Assembly: GCF_000003815.2 (NCBI RefSeq)
Contig: NC_049981.1
Coordinates: 25,231,875 to 25,295,874, forward strand
Source: Branchiostoma floridae
Lineage: Eukaryota > Chordata > Leptocardii > Amphioxiformes > Branchiostomatidae
DNA: 64,000 bases
Reading direction: 5' to 3'
Shown here one piece after another: positions 43,266 through 54,015 of the stretch. The notes beneath the pieces were generated by a model. That model made no database searches and had not been told where the DNA came from. It saw only the letters and a list, made by a program, of their open reading frames with translations. Position 1 is the first letter of the stretch, and each line of letters begins with the position of its first letter. A program made the translations under genes and the position numbers.

Positions 43266-46200
43266 ATGTCTTCTAACGCCGTTCCTAGCGTGATTTACCC
43301 CTACATCTACGGGTTCCTCAAGGACCACAAGTTTGATAAGGCGGCACAATGGTTCCAGAAGCAGACGGGAATGGTAAGACGCTTGGGGAGGGGGTTTCTA
43401 CAATCCTGCTTGGAATCTTGAGCAAGTCAAGATGGCGTCTTTCTTTAAAATTCTAACGCGTGGTGCGATCGTTTGAATATTGTAATGCCCTAAAGGCCAT
43501 ACTATTCTCTGATGATGTCCTTGCCAAGTCACCGGTCCATTTCAACATCATCGCTTTTGCCAAGAATTGGAAAGATCATAGTGGTACAAAACTACACACT
43601 TTGCACGTGTGCGCACGTGTTCCGTGTTTGTTAACATGTGGGAGGGGGGAGATACTGAAAGACGGAATACCAAGTAATACCAAGTAATACCACGTAATAC
43701 CGGGTTAAACATCACGGAACTCAAATATTTTGTGTGCATATGTGTTCCCCACACATATAAACCAAACATTTTGTGGTTTATAGGCTTTAAAATTATATTT
43801 TTGCCTAAGAATTCCGCTAACAAAACGCCGCGCACCGCTGCCCCGCGCGGCATGATAGCGCTGGCGGGCCGGGTCAATCAACAACACGGTTCTTCTTCTT
43901 CCGGTATTAAATGTCCAACTGCCGATGAGTCGGCATTGATTGACTAGTGTTTCAAACACTTATGTTTTATTCTTGAAAAAAAAAAAAAACCTTATACACG
44001 TAGTTGGAACATTCAACAACATAATTGTACCAGCGTTGTCGTCGTGTTGCATGTTGTAACTTGTAACGTTAAACCGCTGGAGATTTTGCGGCACAAGCGT
44101 GTCACTACCCTGAGACCGACCTGATAGAGATTAGAATCAAAAGCAACTAATGGGCCCGGACGTGACGAAATGACTAAAATACAACTGTTTGAAACACTGC
44201 AAAGATAAACCAGGGCACGATGTTGCCAATATGACAAACATTAACGTGTCGCGGCTCGCCGTGTTGTTGATGTGACCCGGCCTGCCAGCGCTATCAAATA
44301 TCATGCCGCGCGGGGCAGCGTGGCAGTTTGCCACCGGAATTCTTTGGCAAAAATATTATTTTTAAGCCCATAAACTACAAAATATTTGGTTTACATATGT
44401 GGGGAACACATATGTACACATAATATTTGAGTTCCTTGATGTTTAACCCGGTATTACGTGGTATTACTTGGTATTACTTGGTATTCCGTCTTTCAGTACT
44501 ACCGGTGGGAGGGGGGCACCCTAAGTTCAACAGGTAACAACACCAAGTAAAACCTTTACATTATGATGAGAGTGTGGTCTGGGCAAGGCCCCAGTTTCAA
44601 AATCATATCCACCAGTATTTGGAGGAAAAGTTCTAGTCTGATCCAATAGAATATTCAATAATGTTAGAAAGATAAACCTGCTCATAACTGACATTAAAAA
44701 CCCATTGTATATTTCAAATTATATTACACTAAATTTACTTGTACATTGAAATCTTGATCATGGATAAGGAAGAAAGTAGCCAAAGTCATGAATTGCAATA
44801 TAGTTCCATGTTAGACAAAACAGTCTCAGTTATTACTGATTGAAGGTACTACTATTTGACTTGGTACAAAGTGAATTTAGTTGCAGTCAACTAAATTCAC
44901 TTTGTACCCAATCAGGATTGCTGTTGTTGGATGTACATTTGAAATATTAAATAAACATTTTGCAGCAAAGTAAATCTTGCATTTCCTTTGTCTCGCAGAA
45001 ACTTCAGGCCCCAGATGAAGAGCAGCCCACAGTTGAGGATTGGTTTGAAATGTGGCAGAAGTAAGTACATAGACTTCTTGCGAATCAGGCTTTAAGATCA
45101 ACATGCAGAAAGTCTTTTATTGCCCTTAAGGCTTAAATTTCACACAAAAACAAACAAGTATGACATTTTGTACTCTACTACTGGATCCTTTTATACTTAA
45201 AGTACTGTTCTCTCCATAGCTGCAATGTCAAGTAACATCTCTCATTTTAGTACATGTATGTCCTAAATCTATACAGTCGTCATCAAAATTGACACCGCAT
45301 TTAGATACCGATAGTATTAATGCTAAAGAAATGTGAAAAGCTTCCTTTGACACTTGGTCTTTCCCCTCACACAGGTCACCTGACAGTGCTAAGAAGAGAA
45401 AAAGGACAGGCACACCCCAGGCCAAACCTGCCGTCAAACGACAGAAGAAGGACTCCTCCTCTAGCAGCAGTAGTTCAGATGACGAAGATAAACCAGCACA
45501 GGCCAAAACACCGACCCAAGCAGCAAAACCTCCCGTTAAGAAACAACAGAGCAGTTCAGGCTCTGATTCTGATGATGAAAGCTCAGACAGCGAAGCAGAA
45601 TCTAAAAAAGCCACCCCTGCTAAAAAGAAAACGACACCCACCAAGAAAAAGGCCACCCCAAAACAGAAGAAGTCCACTCCTGCAAAAGTAACTCCAACAA
45701 AGAAAAAAGCTACTCCAACAAAAAAGCCAGTAGCAAAGAAAGAGAGCTCTTCGGAGTCTGATAGCAGTTCAGATGAAGAGGAAAAACCACAAGCCAAGCC
45801 AACTCCTACTCCAAAAAAGGAGACAGGAGTCAAGAGAAAAAAGGAAAGTTCTTCAGAGAGTAGTTCCTCTTCAGAAAGTGAGGAAGAACCTGCAAAGCCT
45901 GCTCAGTCCAAACCTAGCCCCAAACCACCAGCCAAGAAACAAGCTACACAAGAAAGCTCAGACAGCTCAGATTCAGACTCAAGCTCTGACGACGAAACTG
46001 CAAAAAAGCCTGTACCAGCTGCAAAGACAGCGGTCAAAAGACCAGCGCCTAAGGAAGAGAGTTCATCTGAAGATTCTGACTCACCATCTGAGGAAGAAGA
46101 AACCTCCAAGACTACAAAACCACCATCTGCTAAAAAGGTTGCAGCACAAGTCCAAAAGAAGGAAAGTTCCTCTAGTGACTCAAGCTCAGAAAGCGAAGAA

Positions 46201-49200
46201 GAAAAGACGCCTGGAAAAGTTGTTCAGAAGACAACAGCATCCAAGCAGAAGGAGTCGTCATCAAGCTCTGAAGAAAGTAGCTCAGAAAGTGAAAGTGAAG
46301 AAGAGTCCAAAGTCAAGGCGGTAACAGACAAGGCAGCAGGAGCAAAAACTGTCCCAAAGAAAAAAGATGATAGCTCAAGCTCCTCTGAATCAGAGAGTGA
46401 AGAAGACGACAAGGCACCAGCAAAAACACCAGCTAAAGCAACGGTGAACAAAAAGAAGGAATCCAGCTCAGAAGAATCCAGCTCAGAGGAATCCAGCTCA
46501 GAAGATGAATCTACCAAAAAAGTAGGGAAACCAGCAGTCACAAAGCCAGCTGCCACGCCTGCCCCGAAGAAAACTGCAGCAAAGAAAGATGACTCAAGCT
46601 CATCTGTGGAAAGTTCAGAAGATGAAGATGAAGCACCAGCAAAGACCACTCCTCAAGTTCAAAAGCCTCCTGCCAAGAAGGAAGAGTCCAGTTCTTCAGA
46701 AGAAAGTTCTGATGACAGTAGTTCAGAGGAAGAAACCAAGCCTGCTTCGACTAAAACTTCAGCAACAAATACACCCACAAAAGCAACAGTCAACAAAACA
46801 CCGACAAAGCCTAAAACTCCTGTAAAAAAGGATGAATCAAGTTCAGAGGAGTCGAGTGACTCAGATGAGGAGCAGAAAAAGCCTGCAGAAAAAGCAGCAC
46901 CAAAGGTAGCAAGACCCTGATCAATGTTTCACATGATAACTACTTAATGCCATGTGGCAGGTGTTTGCCCCACCAACCATATGTAGAATACTACATGATT
47001 AGATGGATACTGCAAGACATAAATACATTACGTCTGTTCAGAATAGCAAGAGGTGTATATGTAGGTCTCATTTTGTATCTAATGTTCAACACGCATTGGT
47101 AGTGAGAGTATATTAGATACTGGCAATACTAGAGAAATGTACACATAGTTCCATATTAGAGCCATAACACTGCTGTAGGAATTAGATTTACTGAGATTTT
47201 TCAGAAGCAGACATATTGTGTTGATTACTGATATTTAATTGTATTATAAATATATTTGTATTTGCTTTGTTGTCCCAGGTGAATGGAGTCGCAAAGAAAG
47301 CCAAAGCAGACAGTTCTTCAGACTCGGACAGCTCCGACAGTTCTGAGGAAGAGGAGGCTCCCAAACCCAAGACACCTGCACCTGCGGAGAAAAAGCCTAC
47401 AGGTGAGCTTGATTTTGTGTCAGGAGGTTTTCGCTGTGTTTTGAGTTTGCAGGTGAAACGATTATGTATTGATGTAGTACTTTGTGATTCAATGGAAACC
47501 TTATTTGTGGTGTCATGGTGTGGCAGAGAGGTATCCACAGCAACTTTGAAACTTAACCCCCTGCTTGCAAACATTTCATGATTTACAGTAAGAACTACTA
47601 GAATTCATTCAAGTTTTGCAGAATGGGGGAGTCAGGAATTTTCTTGTCCATCTTCCCACTTTCTTAACCCCTATACATGAATGAGAGAGATTATATTGTC
47701 CCCATCATTCATTGGTCCCTTGCATTGGTTTATGTGATGGATGTTGGTGGATTTTGTGAGGCCTAAGAAGAAAGTGATTCAAGTATCTTTGAAAAAAAAA
47801 CCTAGATCCTGACTGACAAATGTACAAAAATGTATCTCAAGGATTCTTGACCATTGTTCAGGGAATTCAAAAATTTTGGCCAGGATGAGTCTGTCACTGT
47901 GTGTAAGATATACTCTCTGTCTTCTGTCACAGCCAATGGCAAGAAAGCTGAGAGCAGTTCATCAGAAGACAGCAGCAGTTCAGAGGAGGAAGAGGAGAAG
48001 AAGACTCCAGCCAAGACCTCCCAATCCAAGACTCCCACGACTACTCCTTCCAACCAACAGGCAGACAAGAAGACCCCAAATACAGTACCGCAGACAAAGA
48101 AGCAACAAGAAAAGGTATTAAGTTTCAGGATTTCTAGTCCTTTCATGTTACTATATTAGCTGTAGCTAGTGGAATTTTCAACAACAATTGTTATACATTT
48201 ATACTGTTTTACTTAACTTATGCCAGGTAGAAGTGGTTTGGGGATAAGAAAAGATTCTTTTTGTATTTTGTAGTGAAATGTATGTATCAGTGTTTCCGCC
48301 AGACCTCAGCTGGGAGGCCGTCCACCTTGGGGCGCGAAAACCGCGAAAATTAAATTAAATCGCAAAACCGCGAACATTAAATTTAATTGTAAAACCGCGA
48401 AAATTGAATTTAATTGTAAAATCGCGAAAATTAAAGTTAATTGTTAACTGTCGCAAGAAAAAACAAAACAACTAACTTCCGATTAAGTTAGTGCCGAAGT
48501 GTTATGATCTGTGCCGCGTACCGGTATGCCGCACCGAACGGGTACTACGACTTTTAAAAAGTTCTAGAAACGGTTCTTGGACTTTCAAAAAAGAAATAGC
48601 ATTTGTATATATTCTCTTTTATGTTGTAGTATACTTATAAATCATCTAAAACCTTCCATAGATCGAGAAATTTGCGTTCAGAAATGACGAAAAACATCCT
48701 ATCGGCGACAGTGAGCGTAATGGCGGCCGAAATCCCGCAATCTCACGTGGTGACTTCTCGCGAGATCTGGGAAAGCTAGCGACGTCACGGGAAAGTAGCG
48801 CGGTGATTGGCTAGGATACACAACAGCTATTTTTGATGCGTATTTATCCCGAAAATTTCTGCCGTTTTCGGAGATTTTGCGGGCTCAAAACTCATATAAA
48901 AAGGAACCAAAGTTATACTTGATGTTTTTTACGTCCATCACCTCTTATGTGAACACTTTATTTTTTGCTGTGTTGCCGATAACGAACTTGAAAGAGGTCG
49001 GGGATTTCATGTGCCAAGTCCCGGTGGGCACATGTTTCTGATCATCGTGTTTTGTTTTGTTTACGACGATTGATGATGAAAACCGAGACTAAAGTTGTTA
49101 ATATCTAGACAAAGTTAGTGTGTTTTCTTATTAGTTATTTCTCCCAATAACAACTATTAGTTTGTAGTGTAATAGCGAGATCGACCTACCGCCAAGTTTT

Positions 49201-50217
49201 CGAAATGTGGCAGGGAAAATTCGCATAACTGAGACCTTGAAAAACGGGTTTTAATGAGATAATCGTATGTGAAAGGGCGCCGACACACATTGTCAACAAT
49301 CATAACAATAGCAAAACAAACAGTAAGCGGCTTTCTGACTGTGGACGGCGTCCCCTAAGCCTCTAGCTTCAATACAAAACACAAAACTGCGGTTTACATT
49401 CATCGACTTTGTACTGATTTCTCGGCAAAATGTGGGTCGCATTTTTTTCATGAGGACGGCCTCTGTTTGCGTTCAAGCCGTCCAAAACGAAATGAGACCG
49501 TCAATGGACGGGTGGACGCCCCTCTGGCGGAAACACTAGTATGTATTTAAAACATACTGGCACTATTTAAGATTTACCATTTTAAAATTGTTCCTTGCAG
49601 TAAAAGAAAGTATGATTCTTTTGAAATGAATGAAATAAACAATGTATTGACACAAATCTTTTTTTGTCAACAGAAGAACACACCTTTCAGGAGGGTACGC
49701 GAAGAAGAGGTGGAAATTGACCCACGTCTGCAGAACAACGCCTTTGAGTCTAAGGTCAGTTGACTTGTTCTTCAAAATCCTGTGTTCAGACTTCTTTTAT
49801 TTGATGGGTTTTAGATCTGAGGAGGAGGGAAGACTGTCAATTGGTATGCAGTTTCATGGAGTGAATATTATCAGATTTAAGTTTTCATATGGACCTTTTT
49901 CTTCATTCCTTCTTTAAAATTAAGATCCAAGGAAATGAATCTTTATAGTCCTAAAAAAAACACATGTAAGGTACAGTAATTTCTAATGGCTACAACCAAA
50001 ATATTGTATTAATTATATCACACATGTGTATTGCTAAATGGTGCAATGAATTTCGTCTCTTCAGGGAGGCGATGCGTGGGGTGCCAAAGCTAACAAGGAC
50101 CTGAAGTTCACCAAGGGAAAATCCTTCAGGCACGAGAAGACAAAAAAGAAGCGAGGCTCGTACCGTGGAGGCCCTATAGACATGGGTGTGAACTCCATCA
50201 AGTTTGACTCTGAGTAA
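43266..50217 (+). CDS. NOLC1: Nucleolar and coiled-body phosphoprotein 1 (Nopp140)
   Basis: Seven exons, 43266-43373, 44999-45060, 45375-46905, 47279-47402, 47933-48114, 49674-49754 and 50065-50217, join in phase to 746 aa. Exon 1 is a LisH motif ([19 protein letters not shown]). Exon 2 adds [10 protein letters not shown]. The large exon 3 and exons 4-5 hold about a dozen alternating acidic Ser/Glu/Asp blocks (CK2 targets, e.g. [13 protein letters not shown]) and basic Lys/Pro/Ala/Thr blocks. Exons 6-7 are the SRP40 C-terminal domain ([24 protein letters not shown], split here by name only; then [31 protein letters not shown]). Nopp140 is a chaperone of snoRNPs and links nucleolus with Cajal bodies. 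Introns 1 and 5 contain large MITEs. Serine-rich antisense frames over exon 3 are composition artefacts. Confidence 0.93.
43650..44504. mobile_element. foldback DNA element with about 260-nt inverted arms in NOLC1 intron 1
   Basis: The left end (ATACTGAAAGACGGAATACC) is inverted at the right end (CCGTCTTTCAGTACT). Each end carries 3-4 direct TAATACCAAG units. Arms extend inward through the CCGCGCGGCATGAT region. A 12-nt direct repeat GTGGGAGGGGGG lies outside both ends (43638-43649 and 44505-44516). No transposase frame is present. Confidence 0.75.
44863..44908. repeat. perfect 21-bp hairpin
   Basis: A perfect 21-nt inverted repeat beginning GGTACAAAGTG has a 4-nt loop CAGT, located 90 nt upstream of NOLC1 exon 2. 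No poly-T follows. Confidence 0.8.
48288..49538. mobile_element. hAT-like non-autonomous DNA transposon in NOLC1 intron 5
   Basis: The element has inverted ends of at least 15 nt (AGTGTTTCCGCCAGA) preceded by C at the left and T in the right-end complement, matching the hAT-type YAGTG start. A perfect 8-bp target duplication GTATGTAT lies at 48280-48287 and 49539-49546. The left subterminal region has several AACCGCGAAAATTAAA direct repeats. The 1251-bp interior encodes no transposase. Confidence 0.8.
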
Positions 50218-51136
50218 ATGCAATGTATGATACCTCTCTTAGAATGTACAAGAATTTATGTTGGTGTTCTTTTCACCTAATCATTTTACTGTAAGCTTTA
50301 ATGAATTAGAGCATGTTTTGTAGAAAGTTATCTTTTTCTTTGGACAATGGATCTTTTAATGATCGACTGAGGATCAACTTGTTATTGTAGGTTGTACTGT
50401 TGAAACCAAAACTAATACATCTATGATATGTTACGGTAACATGTGTTGTTAAACTATCCTGTGATTAAATAGTAATGTCTTGAAATGGGATTTATTTTGA
50501 ACATGCTCTTACTACTAGTAAATTGAACACCTTTAGTGTATTAACAATGACAGCATTTCATAGATTTGGACATTACATGATGATTCTCACATGGTTTAGA
50601 TGATAGAGAAGATGGTTTCATGTTTGACTTGAAAATTTTCTCTGAATGAGCAGAAAGGTACGAGCTTGTAGAATTTAGTAAAATTGTATCAGTGCCAATT
50701 TGAAAGTGCTGGAAATTTTGAATGCATGAACTGATAGAAGATTGCTAAGGAAAACCATCTTTTTTTTATTCTTGTAGCGAAAGGAAAGATAAGTTAAAGG
50801 GGGCTCCTTTAATTTCTTAACACCATTTGTCCAGCCCTTTCTATTGTACTCAAACTAGTGTCCTCATTCATTGCAATTAGTCACCACCATTTCTTTTTAT
50901 TGGGCGAAGGGGGTCAAATTACACAGTTAGAATGTGTATGCATCAATTTCAAAAATCATGTTAGTGTGATATGCTATGATGCGACTAGGAAACCGTTGTA
51001 TAAAACTAATTGGATTATGCCTTACACGTGTATTCGCTTCATCTTTGTTCTGTCTCACTGGCTATTGCACAAATGTACACAAACACTATGTCTCCAAAAC
51101 ATTATGAATAGCATGGAGGAGTTCATAGTTAGTGAT

Positions 51137-51176
51137 ACCAAGGAGCTTTTATCAAGCTTGATAAAAGCTTCTTGGT
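51137..51176. repeat. 40-nt palindrome, ACCAAGGAGC type
   Basis: ACCAAGGAGCTTTTATC is followed by its near-perfect complement, centred on AAGCTT, with one mismatched pair. Confidence 0.7.
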
Positions 51177-51660
51177 GATGCTTACCTACTTACCTAGTCC
51201 CTTGACCTCCAGGTCGTTGGCGAGACAAGGTAGTCATGGATGTAGAGAGGTCTCCTGTCTCCTCTCTAGAGGTCTCAGGCACTGTAGACTACGGTTTAGT
51301 AAATTAAAAATTTTACTAATACATAAACCAAAGGTTACATTTGTACTGCTAATGAAGATAAGCTCAAACTGATTTGAATTAGTCCTTACCCATTTTTACC
51401 ACAAAGGTTATATGCTGTATTATTATTTGCTGATGGGATCAAAACTACTAGTATTAAGATTTATTGCCCCTTCCCTCAAAGATAGAATGACAACAATCTT
51501 CAGTATAAATCAAGTCTGTGTTTTTGAAGTGTCATCAACTACTTTCCAAGCAGAACTAGAAAGAAAGTAGATGATGTAACCAACCATGTGCCATATGCAT
51601 AATCATCTAATCTTCCTGATGACTGAACTTAATGACACTACAACAATTAACTTGGCTCAT

Positions 51661-51696
51661 CCAAGGAGGTTAAAAAGTCTTTTTAAACCTCCTTGG
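51661..51696. repeat. 36-nt palindrome, CCAAGGAGGTT type
   Basis: CCAAGGAGGTTAAAAAG and its near complement with one extra base form a hairpin. Similar in start and size to the palindromes at 4544 and 51137. Confidence 0.7.
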
Positions 51697-52045
51697 CTAA
51701 TCAGAAGTATAGTAACGTTAACGTTAATACACAGATGTCAAGGTTGACTCATGACTAGACTTAAAAAATGGCAGCAAAAGTTTTTTTGTTCATTTCATCC
51801 ATTTTATGTCATCACGTTCTCATTTGCTTTCTACATTTCACCTAGTAAAACCTAATGTGATATGGGGCATACTGTCAATATTGGGTAGTAAATTTTACAT
51901 TAGGTCAAAGGTTAGATATTTGAAACCTCCCCTTTTGGCAATAGTATCGTCCGTCGCTGTGCATCGTGGGACCACAACATTTCGGTCCCTCCCCACATCA
52001 TGAGTTAAATTTATCATTTTTGCCCGTTGTTTTGACCACCACAGT

Positions 52046-52898
52046 ATGGTTAGAATTTTAGCTAACGGTGAAATCGTACAGGACGACGATCCAAGAGTAC
52101 GGAGACCCAACCAACAACGCCAGCAAGCCACACGGAGGCAGGTGAGAGGCAAACAACGTAGAGTGGCGAAAAATGAATCAGATGTTTACGGTCGTCGTCG
52201 ACGTGTCCGACTTAAACTTTTTTTTTTTGATCTACATACCACACTGCCCGATATCTTGTTTGCATTCGTCAGGGCGGTTAACCAGTCTAACGTAAGGAAA
52301 TTGAATAAGATTGATACATGTACAGTAGCGTATTCACACAAAAAAATTGCAGAATAATTTGGACAACGCCCCCCTCCCACCCCATAATTTGCGTCGCCAA
52401 TGTGCCCATTTTGTAAATAATGAAATAACGGCATCAAATTTTACAGTGCATATCCTTAGAATACAAAGACGCACGTGATTTTACGTTTGCTTGACCTTTG
52501 TGAAAGAGCTATTGATAATCACTGCCCCTAGGGCCCCTTGGGGCACGAGTCTTGTCTTGTTAGCAGTGCCATCTTAAGAGATTTGCTTGAACTGCATGTT
52601 TTAGACACAGATGAAAGAAAGCTTTCTGCCTTCTCTTTACAAACTCCAGGGGTACATCCGGCATGATGAGCAGCCAAATGTTGGTCCAGGAGGACAGCAT
52701 GTACAGCAAGTTTCCATGTTCGACGCTATAAACCAGAAACTCTTGGCGCTGGGAATCCCTCGTTTTCAGCTTATGGGCACAACCGTGGAACCCATTGCGA
52801 CTGTTGGCGTGACCGTTGTGTTCCTGTTGATGGGTGTGAGAGGACTGCTGTTCATTGGGCTGCTGTTTGGAGTGTCGTACCTCAGCCGACAACAGTGA
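52046..52898 (+). CDS. FAM241B: FAM241B-like small membrane protein
   Basis: Two exons, 52046-52141 and 52650-52898, join in phase 0 to 114 aa (human about 121). The start MVRILANGEIVQDDDPRV is nearly invariant in this family. It is followed by an Arg/Gln-rich linker, FDAINQKLLALGIPRF, and a C-terminal hydrophobic segment (IATVGVTVVFLLMGVRGLLF) that is one or two membrane spans, ending FGVSYLSRQQ. The function of FAM241 proteins is poorly known; human FAM241B has been linked to lysosomes. A C-terminally anchored, small ER/endolysosomal membrane protein is the best description. Confidence 0.9.
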
Positions 52899-53110
52899 GG
52901 GCTGGCCAGGGCACCATTAAAACATTGCAGAAATCAATCTCATTTCCACCGTCCTACATTGTATCTCATACTCAGTCATAGTTTTCGAGGTTATTTACTA
53001 AGGAATGTCATTAGAATTACAAATTCTACAGTTACTACTGGGACTGCAAAGCTAACAAGTTGCGAAGATAATCAGACGTTGGTTGAGATATATAATAATC
53101 GTGTGCGGAC

Positions 53111-53355
53111 NNNNNNNNNNNNNNNNNNNNNNNNNNNNNNNNNNNNNNNNNNNNNNNNNNNNNNNNNNNNNNNNNNNNNNNNNNNNNNNNNNNNNNNNNN
53201 NNNNNNNNNNNNNNNNNNNNNNNNNNNNNNNNNNNNNNNNNNNNNNNNNNNNNNNNNNNNNNNNNNNNNNNNNNNNNNNNNNNNNNNNNNNNNNNNNNNN
53301 NNNNNNNNNNNNNNNNNNNNNNNNNNNNNNNNNNNNNNNNNNNNNNNNNNNNNNN
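53111..53355. other. assembly gap (245 N)
   Basis: Run of N. Open frames crossing it are meaningless. Confidence 1.
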
Positions 53356-53405
53356 TGAACGTTGTCCAGCTCACCTAGTTGTGAGCCTAGGTTGCCTTTA
53401 GCCTG

Positions 53406-53500
53406 TATCCAGCCATATTATAGCTCCCGAGTCTCTTCTGTCCTCTATAAATTTTGCAGAGAGGACAGAAGAGACTCAGGAGCTATAATATGGCTGGATA
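53406..53500. mobile_element. foldback element, 41-nt arms
   Basis: Arms 53406-53446 and 53460-53500 are inverted copies with one mismatch around a 13-nt loop. Ends read TATCCAGCC and GGCTGGATA, extended outside by TAGCCTG and CCAGGGCTT. Same style of ends as the elements at 21.1, 25.6 and 42.6 kb. Confidence 0.85.
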
Positions 53501-53747
53501 CCAGGGCTTGGTTGCCTTCTGAATAGTCCATGTAAGTTGAGATGGATGACTGCCTATCTGTATTTTCAACAGCTTTGTAGCCATCTGTTCAATGCATGCA
53601 CACAGCACTAAATGATCCTTTAGACTCGCTTGCTCACTTGTAGATCATGGTAACATTACCTTCATGCTGTCATTTTCATATCAATCGAGAGCGTGCCCAG
53701 TAAGCAAGCATGATGTCATTGAAGTGTCTGCTGACGTACTTGCAAAT

Positions 53748-54015
53748 TTGTGACCTCGTTGTGATGTGTTACCCAATTGTCCAATAGAGAGGTCATAGGT
53801 ACAATCCCTGGCATTCCTAATAGGTAGATATTGTGGAAAGTTACTTTCCTCACTCCACACAGGTGTGAAAATTGGTACCTGACTTTACTTGTGGAGGTAA
53901 AAGGCAGCAGAACTAGAAGGAGAGGGATCAGCTCCACCATCCAATACCCTAGATACAGTGGATAACAACCCATGCTTACAGCCTAAAAGGGGCTATGGGA
54001 CTTCTTTTTTTACTC
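53748..54015 (+). mobile_element. tRNA-derived SINE, nearly complete
   Basis: A tRNA-like head with a B-box GGTACAATCC (53798-53807) is followed by a body with CTTTCCTCACTCCACACAGG, GGTACCTGACTT, GGAGGTAAAA, GGGATCAGCTCC, CAGTGGATAACAACCCA and GGGGCTATGGGA, then a T-rich end. The body recurs at 62405-62580. Confidence 0.65.

Larger units (their letters stand above)
50218..52045. other. intergenic between NOLC1 and FAM241B
   Basis: No gene is supported. It contains the NOLC1 3'UTR (an ATTAAA at about 50463 is a weak poly(A) candidate) and two CCAAGGA-type palindromes. A pyrimidine/AG tract directly before the FAM241B start (52035-52044) may be an acceptor. Confidence 0.45.

Noticed and set aside
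45228-46649. Long Ser/Leu/Val-rich antisense and alternate-frame ORFs over NOLC1 exon 3
   Set aside because: They mirror the repetitive Ser/Glu/Lys codons of NOLC1. The spliced sense frame explains the region fully.
53083-53378. Open frames crossing 53.1-53.4 kb
   Set aside because: They consist almost entirely of N bases.
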